Virus record (IMG/VR): IMGVR_UViG_3300024054_000362
Location: 62,001 to 126,000 of that record
Origin: a virus
Length of the DNA: 64,000 nucleotides
Strand: one strand, 5' to 3'
This document shows positions 57,062 to 64,000 of the stretch, piece by piece; the first letter of the stretch is position 1, and each line of letters begins with the position of its first letter. Made by a program: the position numbers and the translations under genes. The notes below the pieces were generated by a model that did not search any database, had not been told where the DNA came from, and saw only the letters and a list, made by a program, of their open reading frames with translations.

Positions 57062-57414
57062 CAGTGCACCGTCTCCTCGACGAACATGCTCTTGCCCGTC
57101 TTCACATCGCAGTGCGCGCAGCCCCACGCTGGGATGTCTTCACAGCCTGGCGTCGCCGTGATCACGGTGTCGATCGTGTATTCGTGTTCGAGACGCGTGA
57201 AACTGCAGCGGCCGGTCAGGATGCGCACGATGTCCCAGGCCATGAAGACGGCGCCTTCGGGTGTCGGATCACATCCGATCTGAACGCCGCACGAGAGGCC
57301 GATAATCTTGGCAACCCACAAGTTGTCATCGCCGATCGACTTCTCGACGACGATCGTGAACGGCTGCTTGATGTCGATCAGGCCCTTGTCGATACGGCGG
57401 CGCACGTCATCCAT
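57061..57414 (-). CDS. hypothetical protein with C-terminal Cys cluster
   Basis: 117 residues. Beta/alpha with ITIVVEKSIGDDNLWVAK-type strands and PEGAVFMAWDIVRIL; the end has PGCEDIPAWGCAHCD, a possible zinc site. Stop overlaps the next start (TGATG). Unknown. Confidence 0.65.
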   Translation of the reverse strand: MDDVRRRIDKGLIDIKQPFTIVVEKSIGDDNLWVAKIIGLSCGVQIGCDPTPEGAVFMAWDIVRILTGRCSFTRLEHEYTIDTVITATPGCEDIPAWGCAHCDVKTGKSMFVEETVH

Positions 57415-57415
57415 C

Positions 57416-57664
57416 CTAGAACGTCTTGTGCGTGTGTTCTACGGGTCCCATCGAACAGCGCCGCTCCCAACGATCAGTCCCGTCGACGGGCTCGTGCACC
57501 ATGTCTGTGAAACGACCGCAGTTGTAACAGATGTCCGAGTGAACCTGGCCGCAGTTGCACTCGAACACGAACGCCTCGTAGCAGCCGCACCTCGTACAAG
57601 GCTTGTCGGAGATGTAGATCGGCGTGTTGCCGTTTTTCGTGACGATGTTGGTCGGCGTCTTCAC
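57416..57664 (-). CDS. double zinc-ribbon protein
   Basis: 82 residues from GTG 57664. CTRCGCYEAFVFECNCG and CYNCGRF give two knuckles of a zinc ribbon. The GTG lies six bases after TAAAGT with no Shine-Dalgarno sequence. Unknown. Confidence 0.7.
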   Translation of the reverse strand: MKTPTNIVTKNGNTPIYISDKPCTRCGCYEAFVFECNCGQVHSDICYNCGRFTDMVHEPVDGTDRWERRCSMGPVEHTHKTF

Positions 57665-57673
57665 GCGACGACT

Positions 57674-58519
57674 TTACCGACGTCGGCGGCGGCGTGACAG
57701 ATCCTTCGGCGCAGGGCACGTCAGCCGGTAGCGCACGCAGCCATCGCGTCCCGCCGTCGCCATCCAGTCGGGCACCTCATCCTCGTCGACGGCGCGCATA
57801 TCAGAGACGCACGACGCGCGACCCTTCTTGACCTGCTTCTGCCAGAAACCCTGTGACATCGCCGAGCGTTCGACGTCGCTGTGCAGTGGTTCCTTGAACG
57901 TCTTGCACGCGAACTGTGCAGCCTGCTCGTAGAGCTTGGTACCGACGCCGCAACGTTTCATCTCAGCAGCGACACGAATGTCGGAAACATAGGGGACGCC
58001 TTCGCCGTAGACAACGATCGCCTGCCCAACGCTCTCGCCGTTGACGATTGCGGCGATCGCCGCGCCGCGAATGCCGCTGCCTTTCGGTGGTTGGCGCGTT
58101 TCGAATTTGACCACTGGACACGAATCGGCGAGCTGTCGGCGACGTTTCATGGTGAACCTCCGTAGCGTTCTTCCGAGCGCAGCCACAAAACCCGTAGCAT
58201 TCGGATCGATCAACCCTGTTACATCGATCGCACGCACCGTCGACATTCCACGACGCTGTGCCTCGGCGACGCGATGACCACCATCAATCAGCTTGCCGTC
58301 GGCGATGACAACGGGCGGTAGGTTCAACGGGTCGTACGAGCGCGTCTGAGCGGCGGGATACCCCGAGACGTCGATGCGCGCGATGTCGATCTCGCGAAGC
58401 GGGACCGTTCGCGCCTCGAACCCACGCTGGGTGGCTCTTGGGTTGACGCCGGTCGCGTGCAGGCCGAACAACTCCTCGCGCATGTCACGCGGAAGATCTC
58501 CGATGCGCATCCGCTTCAT
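57674..58519 (-). CDS. ParB-like/GNAT fusion protein
   Basis: 281 residues from ATG 58519. N-terminal ParB/sulfiredoxin-like part (VPLREIDIARIDVS, VVIADGKLIDGGHRVAEAQR). C-terminal GNAT acetyltransferase (YVSDIRVAAEMKRCGVGTKL) with the ending SQGFWQKQVKKGRA and a basic tail. The GNAT half begins at an internal Met (MKRRRQLADSCP) and is homologous to the stand-alone protein at 59087, so fusion is the likely origin. Substrate unknown. Confidence 0.8.
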   Translation of the reverse strand: MKRMRIGDLPRDMREELFGLHATGVNPRATQRGFEARTVPLREIDIARIDVSGYPAAQTRSYDPLNLPPVVIADGKLIDGGHRVAEAQRRGMSTVRAIDVTGLIDPNATGFVAALGRTLRRFTMKRRRQLADSCPVVKFETRQPPKGSGIRGAAIAAIVNGESVGQAIVVYGEGVPYVSDIRVAAEMKRCGVGTKLYEQAAQFACKTFKEPLHSDVERSAMSQGFWQKQVKKGRASCVSDMRAVDEDEVPDWMATAGRDGCVRYRLTCPAPKDLSRRRRRR

Positions 58520-58824
58520 GGCGTTCCTCTCCGACGTTTCGCGCGCCTGCGTCGCGCGAGTGCCGCCGGTCGTTGGAGCAGCGTCGGGTCGGCCATGAAG
58601 CTGTGGGCCCACGCCTGACGGTAGTTGCAGACGGGGCACTTCCAGCCTTCGGACGTCGCGACAAGTTGACCGTTGTCTTCGTCGTGCTGCTCAGCGTACG
58701 CGCTGTGCGCGGCGTTACCGCGGTCGCGCCCACACGTGAATGGGTGGAACGCGCCGGATCGTTGGTACGCGTTCAACGCGTCGACCTGCTCCGGCGTCCA
58801 TGGTTGGTAGATCTCGTCGGTCAC
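58516..58824 (-). CDS. small zinc-binding protein
   Basis: 102 residues from GTG 58824 (GAAGGA upstream). YQPWTPEQVDALNAYQRSG, FHPFTCG and GWKCPVCNYRQAWAH define a phage zinc-ribbon type; Arg-rich end. Overlaps the ParB-GNAT start by 4 nt. Confidence 0.75.
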   Translation of the reverse strand: MTDEIYQPWTPEQVDALNAYQRSGAFHPFTCGRDRGNAAHSAYAEQHDEDNGQLVATSEGWKCPVCNYRQAWAHSFMADPTLLQRPAALARRRRAKRRRGTP

Positions 58825-59072
58825 TTCCTTCGACGCCTTCGGCGGCGAGCGCGATTCGCGAGCCCTCGACGTACGCGATCCGCGACGATCTGTTTCGCAG
58901 TCGTGTGAGCTTTGCTGCACGGCCCCGGTTCAGAACCAGTCATTCTCCATCCCGTGCGGTCATCGGTGATCACGAACTCACACGATCGGCCCGTCTTACG
59001 CGTGAACACGTGATGGTTGTCGATGGTTTCGTCGACGTACGTATCCAGATCACTCGTCCATTTGCGCGCCAT
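58821..59072 (-). CDS. small basic protein
   Basis: 83 residues. HHVFTRKTGRSCEFVITDD beta part, then KAHTTAKQIVADRVRRG and an Arg-only tail. ATG 59072 is six bases after TAGATT (leaderless type). Stop overlaps the next GTG. Confidence 0.7.
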   Translation of the reverse strand: MARKWTSDLDTYVDETIDNHHVFTRKTGRSCEFVITDDRTGWRMTGSEPGPCSKAHTTAKQIVADRVRRGLANRARRRRRRRK

Positions 59073-59086
59073 TCAACTAATCTACC

Positions 59087-59581
59087 TCACTTCTTGCGCC
59101 TTCGACGGCGGGATAGGTCCGTCGAGCTGCAACTGATCAGCTGGTACATCCCACAGCCACCGCGTCCCATGCGCGGGCCGTCCGTGTCTTGCGTCGAGGC
59201 CTTCTGCGACGCACCGACCATGCACCGTGCGCGGCCCTTCTTGACCTGCTTCTCCCAGAAGCCCTGCGAATCGGTCGTTCGAAGCACGTCGCTCGTAAGC
59301 TTCATGCCGTTGGCGCATCCCCATTTGGCCGCCGCCTCGTACAGTTTGGTCCCCAGGCCACAACGCCGAAACTTTGCGTCCTCGATCGCGATCGATTCGA
59401 CCTCTAGCGCGCTCCCCGACGTCTTCGTCTGAAGCAGTCCGATTTGGCGTACCCCTACAGTCATCTCGAAGTCGACCGCCAGCACGCCGCCCGTGATCGA
59501 ACGGTGCTCGTACTCGTGGATCTTGAAACGCGGACAGCTCGCCGCGTCCGTCAACTGTCGTCGACGCTGTCGTTTCGCCAT
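59087..59581 (-). CDS. GNAT acetyltransferase-like protein
   Basis: 164 residues. VESIAIEDAKFRRCGLGTKL, YEAAAKWGC, and SQGFWEKQVKKGRAR match the C-terminal half of the 57674 protein; basic tail RRRRRRKK. The Q/RxxGxG/A acetyl-CoA loop reads RRCGLGT. ATG 59581 is six bases after TAGGCT (leaderless type), with the same 19-bp upstream sequence as 59803. Confidence 0.8.
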   Translation of the reverse strand: MAKRQRRRQLTDAASCPRFKIHEYEHRSITGGVLAVDFEMTVGVRQIGLLQTKTSGSALEVESIAIEDAKFRRCGLGTKLYEAAAKWGCANGMKLTSDVLRTTDSQGFWEKQVKKGRARCMVGASQKASTQDTDGPRMGRGGCGMYQLISCSSTDLSRRRRRKK

Positions 59582-59590
59582 CCGACAAGC

Positions 59591-59803
59591 CTATCGCGGC
59601 TCGTCGAAACCATCGAGGGCTTCGTCCTCGGGCGGGACCTCGTCTTCCATCAACGATTCGGCACGCTTGAACAGCTCGTTGTGTTCGACGTTGAAGACGA
59701 TGCCTTCACGCTTCGCGACGCGCACGAGGGTCAGCATGTTGTTGAGAGCGGTCAACGCCTGATCCAGCCGTTGCCGATGGACCATTTTCGGACGCTCCGT
59801 CAT
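59591..59803 (-). CDS. small hypothetical protein
   Basis: 70 residues, helical, acidic end (EDEVPPEDEALDGFDEP). ATG 59803 is six bases after TAGGCT; the 19-bp upstream sequence is identical to that at 59581. Unknown. Confidence 0.65.
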   Translation of the reverse strand: MTERPKMVHRQRLDQALTALNNMLTLVRVAKREGIVFNVEHNELFKRAESLMEDEVPPEDEALDGFDEPR

Positions 59804-59906
59804 CCGACAAGCCTATCGCACCCGCGCGCCGTCTCGCGGGTGCTGCTTTGCGCCGGACGGCCAGCCTCAGGGCCCACGTAAGCCTCAAGGAGGACAGTTT
59901 ACCGCG

Positions 59907-60197
59907 TCAGCTCGCGTTCTGACGTGTTTCCAGTTCGTGCTTCGCGAGGTCGACGATCGCCTGCAACACCTTCGGTTCGGCAAGCTGGATCACGCGGCGT
60001 ACGATGTCGAAATCGTGTTCGCCGATCGCGGCTGCTGACGGCGGCGCGATCGGACCTGTCGTCGTGCGACGGACGGCGTCGGCGATCACGTCGCTGAGGC
60101 GCGAGTCCGAGAACCGCGCCTCGATGTCGACGCCCTTCCCGTGAATCGACACCGTCAAGAGCTGGATCGGCGTCTTCACGTTTCGCTTGCGAGGCAT
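59907..60197 (-). CDS. hypothetical protein
   Basis: 96 residues. Strand-helix start (PIQLLTVSIHGKGVDIEARF) and a helical end (FDIVRRVIQLAEPKVLQAIV). ATG 60197 is six bases after TAGCTT (leaderless type). Unknown. Confidence 0.65.
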   Translation of the reverse strand: MPRKRNVKTPIQLLTVSIHGKGVDIEARFSDSRLSDVIADAVRRTTTGPIAPPSAAAIGEHDFDIVRRVIQLAEPKVLQAIVDLAKHELETRQNAS

Positions 60198-60240
60198 CGT
60201 CGCAAGCTAGTAATCGGCCACGCCCTCCGCAAGCCAACAG

Positions 60241-60663
60241 CTATCGCGCCTTCGGCGGCGTCACCCTCTGGCGACCTGTTCGCCGGCTTGAGGTCGCGGG
60301 GGGTGATGACCCTGCGCCCGGCTTAGCCTTCGACCTAAATTTAGCCGGCGGACTCAATCGAGCTGGTTTTTGTCCGCGTCGTGCCTTCGGCAGGCTCGCC
60401 GCGAGCGGCCGGACCCGTAGGTTCGACGGGTGCCAGTTCCATGGGTCCCCGTCGATCACGACGACGGCCTCGCCGCGAGTAACCCACCGGCCGAGCTGCT
60501 CGCTCGCGACGAATCGGTGGATCGACACGTATCCGCGGCGATCCGCGATCGCGCGCTCCGGCGCCGTCGGCGCCGCGAGGAAGGTCGGCGAGGTCCCGTT
60601 GAGCACGACCTCGCGGCCTCGAAAGAAGGCGCCTGAGCTTGGTTGTGGTCCACGTTGGCCCAT
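60241..60663 (-). CDS. degenerate HNH-like protein
   Basis: 140 residues. RGYVSIHRFVASEQLGRWVT and VVIDGDPWNWHPSNLRV follow the HNH_3-type fold, but the first catalytic His (usually HHxD/N) is replaced (AVVVIDGD). The C-terminal half is Pro/Arg/Lys-rich. Probably a decayed homing nuclease or one reused as a DNA-binding protein. Confidence 0.6.
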   Translation of the reverse strand: MGQRGPQPSSGAFFRGREVVLNGTSPTFLAAPTAPERAIADRRGYVSIHRFVASEQLGRWVTRGEAVVVIDGDPWNWHPSNLRVRPLAASLPKARRGQKPARLSPPAKFRSKAKPGAGSSPPATSSRRTGRQRVTPPKAR

Positions 60664-60798
60664 GGCTCGACGTTGCCGGAATCCTTAGGAGTCGGACAAG
60701 CGACTCAACGAGGATAACGTATAAATGCTTGAAATTATTAAGGAAACACCAAATCTGGGATCTGTTGACATAAGTAGCAGTTATGTTACTCCTGGACA
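60664..60798 (+). promoter_or_regulatory. A/T-rich integrase leader, candidate att region
   Basis: 135 bp, notably A/T-rich in the middle (GGATAACGTATAAATG, TTGAAATTATTAAGGAAAC). TTGACA at 60765-60770 with a 16-nt spacer before TACTCC gives a promoter six bases ahead of the integrase GTG. An attachment site is plausible here but no core could be defined. Confidence 0.5.
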
Positions 60799-61689
60799 GT
60801 GTCCGATCAGGCCCTTGCGCGACCCGTTGGTGACTTCCAGTTCGAGCAGGCCGCCCGCGCCCTGATCGCCGCGAAGCGCTCTGAGAACACCCGCGCTGCC
60901 TACCTGCGGGACCTCGATCGTTGGCTCGACTTCTGTCACGTGATCGACGCGAATCCGGGCTCGCCGCCCCTCGACGCGACGACGGCCTTTCGCGACCACC
61001 TACAAGCGAGCCTGTCCAACGAGAGCGCTCGCCGAGCAATCGCTGCGATGTCGTCGATCTATCGCGCGCTTCTCGCCGCCCGCGCGGTGCGCGTCAATCC
61101 CTTTCACCCGGCCGTCCTCAGCTGGCCCCCAGCGAACGCGCTGCCCAAGACGCAGCTCGTCGGTGACACCCACGCCTGCGCCATGATCGCGAACGCGGAA
61201 GCCGACGCCGATCCACTTCGTGGGGCGCGCGACGCCGCGATCCTACAGCTGCTCTACGACACGGGGCTCCGCCGCGCGTCAGTCGCGCGCATCCTGCGGG
61301 CGACCTATCGAAACGGCGTTCTGCGGGCGATCGTGAAGGGCGCCAAGGAGGTCGAGATCGCACTGCCGGCATCCAGCGTAGCTGCCGTCGACCGGTGGTT
61401 GAGGAACGCGTCGGGGCCGTTCCTGTTTCCTGGGCCGCGCGGAGCGATCAACGTCGCCACGATCAACAAGATCGTGAAGCAGCGCGCGAAAGCCGTCGGT
61501 GCGGGTCACGTTCATCCCCACTGCTTCCGTGCTGCATTCGTGACCGCCGGCTATGACGCAGGGCTGCCGGAACACGAGATCCAGGCGTCGGTACATCACA
61601 GCGATCCCAAGACGACGCGTCGCTACGATCGCCATGCTCGCGGCGGTGCAGTACCTGCGGCAGTAGCGGCGTTCCGAGGACAGAAGTGA
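60799..61689 (+). CDS. tyrosine recombinase (integrase)
   Basis: 296 residues from GTG 60799. SAM-like N-terminal domain (about 12-105), catalytic domain with Arg158 (TGLRRAS), Lys180 or Lys183, His241 and Arg244 (HPHCFRA), His266/267 (VHHSD) and Tyr276 (RRYDRH). A complete active site. Likely integrates the element into the host chromosome. Leaderless-type start. Overlaps the HNH gene by 4 nt. Confidence 0.95.
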   Translation: MSDQALARPVGDFQFEQAARALIAAKRSENTRAAYLRDLDRWLDFCHVIDANPGSPPLDATTAFRDHLQASLSNESARRAIAAMSSIYRALLAARAVRVNPFHPAVLSWPPANALPKTQLVGDTHACAMIANAEADADPLRGARDAAILQLLYDTGLRRASVARILRATYRNGVLRAIVKGAKEVEIALPASSVAAVDRWLRNASGPFLFPGPRGAINVATINKIVKQRAKAVGAGHVHPHCFRAAFVTAGYDAGLPEHEIQASVHHSDPKTTRRYDRHARGGAVPAAVAAFRGQK

Positions 61690-62441
61690 TCGACGACGAC
61701 AAGCAGATGGTCGTCGTTGGTCGTGCGGATCTCGAATTTGAAGACACGTCCGACGAGGTGCTGCTTCAACAAGATCGACGGGCCTACGCGGCGCGCGTGC
61801 AGGCGCGCATCGACCTACGGCGTCATGAATTGCTCGACGCACACGGAGTCCCGAACGAGTTGTTTGCGACGTTGGTACTTCTGAGAGACCCTGTCCGTTG
61901 CCAGGAGGTCTTGGACCTCTTGAGTCGCGTAGACATCGACGGCATCGAGCAGGCGCTCACGCGAATCTGGGACGAGGAACACGGTCTGGCGTTACGTCTC
62001 TGTGCACAGTGTCAAGGAGTGCTTCATCCAAACGATCTACGGTTCCCTGCGACGGGGCGGTTCAGTGGATCGATCTGTGATTCATGTGAACAGCGGCGCC
62101 TCGCCGCGCCAAGCAGGCCGCCGCGAGGCGGCATCAGATCGGCGCTTGTGCGTGCGCGCCGAGCGCATCTTCCGGCGACGCTTACCGAGAAAGAATGGGC
62201 ACGCACGGTCGAGTTTTTTGGTGATCGTTGTGCGCTTTGTGGTGGTGCTTGGTCCCTCGTCGAGCATGCGGTGCCTATCGATTTGGGGGGCGGCACGACG
62301 GTAGGAAACTGTTTGCCGGCATGTGTCGGCTGCAACGTTCGCAAGGGCAAACGAGTTCTCGATGCCCTCAGCACACATGAATTTTCGTCGGAACGGCTTC
62401 GCAACGCACGTGAATGGCTTCTCAGGAGTGAACATGGTTGA
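61686..62441 (+). CDS. HNH endonuclease
   Basis: 251 residues from GTG 61686. Helical N-terminus; a zinc-like pair set (CAQCQGVL, CDSCEQR) at about 107-135; then HNH: FGDRCALCGGAW, VEHAVPIDLGGG, CLPACVGCNVRKG. Coupled to the integrase by GTGA overlap. May be a mobile nuclease or packaging-type HNH. Confidence 0.85.
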   Translation: MIDDDKQMVVVGRADLEFEDTSDEVLLQQDRRAYAARVQARIDLRRHELLDAHGVPNELFATLVLLRDPVRCQEVLDLLSRVDIDGIEQALTRIWDEEHGLALRLCAQCQGVLHPNDLRFPATGRFSGSICDSCEQRRLAAPSRPPRGGIRSALVRARRAHLPATLTEKEWARTVEFFGDRCALCGGAWSLVEHAVPIDLGGGTTVGNCLPACVGCNVRKGKRVLDALSTHEFSSERLRNAREWLLRSEHG

Positions 62442-62700
62442 TGACGATGATCGGATCGCGGCCAAGGAGGCTCTTCGAAGGGCTCAGCTCGAAGCCGCAA
62501 GAAACCTGGAGCCGGACTGCGCCTACGGGGCCGTCGGCGCCGGGCGGTATCGTGCGGACAACGAGCGTAGGCGGGCGACCGCCGGCATTGACCCAGCAGC
62601 GACCCCGCAGGCCGGCGACTTTATCGCTGTGTACCCCAACGAGCAGATGTACTTGTTCGAGGACGAGCGCGGGCGTCGCGCGCTTCGGATGAAGGAGTAG
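62434..62700 (+). CDS. small hypothetical protein
   Basis: 88 residues from ATG 62434, overlapping the HNH stop. AAKEALRRAQLEAARNL helix and FIAVYPNEQMYLFEDERG strands. Unknown. Confidence 0.65.
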   Translation: MVDDDDRIAAKEALRRAQLEAARNLEPDCAYGAVGAGRYRADNERRRATAGIDPAATPQAGDFIAVYPNEQMYLFEDERGRRALRMKE

Positions 62701-62703
62701 TCG

Positions 62704-62943
62704 ATGAACACACCCACGAAGCAGCGTCGTCGCCACGAGATCTACGAAGCCACCAAGCCGTGCAAGAACCACAAAGGCTGTGCTTTGTACGGTGAGTGTG
62801 CCGATCCACCGTGTGAGATCACCGTCGTCGACATGATCGAGTACGTCCCCAAGGAGAACTGGGAGGATTTCGAGAAGCAACGCCTTGCGAACTACGTCAG
62901 GCAGACGGGCCGCTTTGCCAATGGAAGGAGCCGACCAATATGA
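62704..62943 (+). CDS. small Cys-containing protein
   Basis: 79 residues. CKNHKGCALYGECADPPCEI suggests a zinc or disulphide cluster; helical end. Overlaps the next start by 4 nt. Confidence 0.65.
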   Translation: MNTPTKQRRRHEIYEATKPCKNHKGCALYGECADPPCEITVVDMIEYVPKENWEDFEKQRLANYVRQTGRFANGRSRPI

Positions 62944-63317
62944 ACGTCGCCGACACTAAGAAGTGGCTTCTCGTCGCCGGGCGCGCTTACGTGCGAGCGA
63001 TGGAAGCCAAGTCGTGTTCTCTCGCCACCACGAACCTTCGGCTCGGTCAGCAAGCCGAGCAGCGTGCTCGTGAAGGTCTACGTGAACATCTTCCTCGTAA
63101 GCTGGAGCCCCGGTTTTATTCGTCAGTGCAGCGCGAGTTGAGCAAGCTTGATGCACAACTCCCCAACGCGGAGATGAACGCGCACCTGCACCGCCTCGAA
63201 CGGTGCGGCATCACGCAGATGCAACACGAACAGCGTACCGCGAAGGAACGTCAGGCTGTCGACGACAATCGGGCGCGTGATCGTCACGATCGCAAGCGCC
63301 CCAAGGTCAGGAAGTGA
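62940..63317 (+). CDS. basic helical protein
   Basis: 125 residues, almost all charged helix, Lys/Arg-rich end (RARDRHDRKRPKVRK). Coupled by overlap at both ends. Unknown. Confidence 0.65.
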   Translation: MNVADTKKWLLVAGRAYVRAMEAKSCSLATTNLRLGQQAEQRAREGLREHLPRKLEPRFYSSVQRELSKLDAQLPNAEMNAHLHRLERCGITQMQHEQRTAKERQAVDDNRARDRHDRKRPKVRK

Positions 63318-63859
63318 TGAACAAACGCGACAAGGAGCGCCTGAAGGCGGCCTACGAGATGGAAGGCGACGCTACGATTGGTGCGGGCGCCGGTTTCGAC
63401 AAGTACACCAAGGAGGTCGCGATGCGTATCCGTTGGCGCGGCACCAAGTTTGATCCGCGGTGCGGTTCACAGGGCGTCGACGGCGACGGTCACTGTATGC
63501 GTTGCGGCCTGCGTGTTCACGAAGACGCCGATGAGAACTGTCCTCCAGGTTTCCTGCCGGCGCCGCCGACAGAAGCCAAGACCGAGGCCGCGCCCGTCGA
63601 ACGCATCGTCGCAGCCGCGATCAATTTCGATGACATCACCATGTCCATGCCGCCGCCTGCGCGGCACCACACGATCTTGTGGAAACTGGTCGAGCTGAAC
63701 CTACCCGAAGGCTTCATGGACATTCGCAACCAGGGCTTCGTGACAAGCACGGGCCGCTTCGTCGATCGCTACGAAGCGTGCAAGATCGCGCGTGCTGCAC
63801 GGCAGCTGGTTCGAGAGCCGACGCCGAAGGACGTGTTGACCTCGGAGGACGTCTGGTGA
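63314..63859 (+). CDS. hypothetical protein with Cys pair
   Basis: 181 residues. GVDGDGHCMRCGLRVHED is a possible zinc knuckle; the C-terminal part (GFMDIRNQGFVTSTGRFVDR, EACKIARAARQL) resembles small phage proteins with a region for T-loop contact. Function unknown. Confidence 0.65.
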   Translation: MMNKRDKERLKAAYEMEGDATIGAGAGFDKYTKEVAMRIRWRGTKFDPRCGSQGVDGDGHCMRCGLRVHEDADENCPPGFLPAPPTEAKTEAAPVERIVAAAINFDDITMSMPPPARHHTILWKLVELNLPEGFMDIRNQGFVTSTGRFVDRYEACKIARAARQLVREPTPKDVLTSEDVW

Positions 63860-64000
63860 GTCGCTTCGAAGACCGAAATCACGCCATTTCCGGTTTGCGT
63901 AACGCGAACGGCTCAGCCTTACGCGAGATGTACGACGCAGGACGTTCCCTCGACGAGATGCGTGAGTATCTGCGCCATCACATTGATCTGGCCTGGCTAC
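63856..64000 (+). CDS. hypothetical protein, truncated by window end
   Basis: At least 48 residues from GTG 63856, overlapping the upstream stop (GTGA). Helical (ALREMYDAGRSLDEMREYL). Continues beyond base 64000. Confidence 0.5.
   Translation, partial: MSRFEDRNHAISGLRNANGSALREMYDAGRSLDEMREYLRHHIDLAWL

Noticed and set aside
58740-59432. Plus-strand 230-codon frame opposite the 58516-59581 genes
   Set aside because: Antisense to three conserved small genes with clear overlaps and leaderless starts.
1-64000. tRNA genes, rRNA and CRISPR arrays
   Set aside because: No T-arm or anticodon arm combination and no regularly spaced repeats with spacers were found by eye.

Overview
The window looks like part of a large temperate virus or virus-like element of a Myxococcota host. 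GC is high, and the Asp/Ala-rich linker of the lipoprotein at 26353-26787 resembles Myxococcota lipoproteins; the host assignment is inference. There is a tyrosine integrase with an HNH partner near 60.8-62.4 kb and mobile nucleases at four or more places (5953, 11739, 23543, 61686). I see no rRNA, tRNA, CRISPR array or IS transposase. I also see no terminase, portal, tail tube, tape measure or baseplate gene in 64 kb. Instead there are about twenty small or C-terminally anchored membrane proteins, several with peptidoglycan-binding-like domains, two beta-rich capsid-like proteins and a protamine-like protein. The best working model is a tailless, membrane-containing virus with an unusually large genome, but no double-jelly-roll protein or packaging ATPase was positively identified here.

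Layout. 0-5 kb (minus): a family of membrane-anchored proteins with a shared short beta module, a hydrophobic segment and an Arg-rich tail. 5-11.6 kb: a membrane-anchored transglutaminase-like protein, membrane proteins, an excisionase-like regulator and the main capsid candidate, which is closed by a strong terminator. 11.7-14.4 kb: an HNH-HNH-HTH-methyltransferase fusion and small proteins, one of them Cys-rich without a normal start codon. 14.6-16.9 kb: a VWA protein. 16.9-23.2 kb (mostly minus): spike-like structural proteins and a degenerate Nudix protein. 23.2-25.5 kb: a LAGLIDADG nuclease beside a capsid-like gene split by a group I intron. 25.5-36 kb: more virion candidates, including three tandem peptidoglycan-binding-like membrane proteins and three tandem tiny membrane proteins ending in PEC. 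36-37.3 kb: a divergent control region with a long inverted repeat. 37.3-53 kb (plus): an SNF2 helicase, a PEP-utiliser-like swivelling domain protein, a MoxR ATPase with a metallopeptidase/VWA partner, and many tightly overlapping small genes. 53-55.3 kb: a lytic transglycosylase, a dual-specificity phosphatase and an orphan lanthipeptide-like precursor. 55-60.7 kb (minus): zinc-ribbon, MazG-like, ParB-GNAT and GNAT proteins. 60.8-64 kb: integrase, HNH and small genes running off the end.

Three control signals stand out. At least seventeen genes start six bases after a TANNNT box with no Shine-Dalgarno sequence, which is the layout expected for leaderless mRNAs. A 16-bp palindrome, GATCGC-N4-GCGATC, recurs at about a dozen promoters, mostly of virion operons. 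Two virion operons share TTGACA-N18-TAGCTT promoters with that palindrome at about +5.
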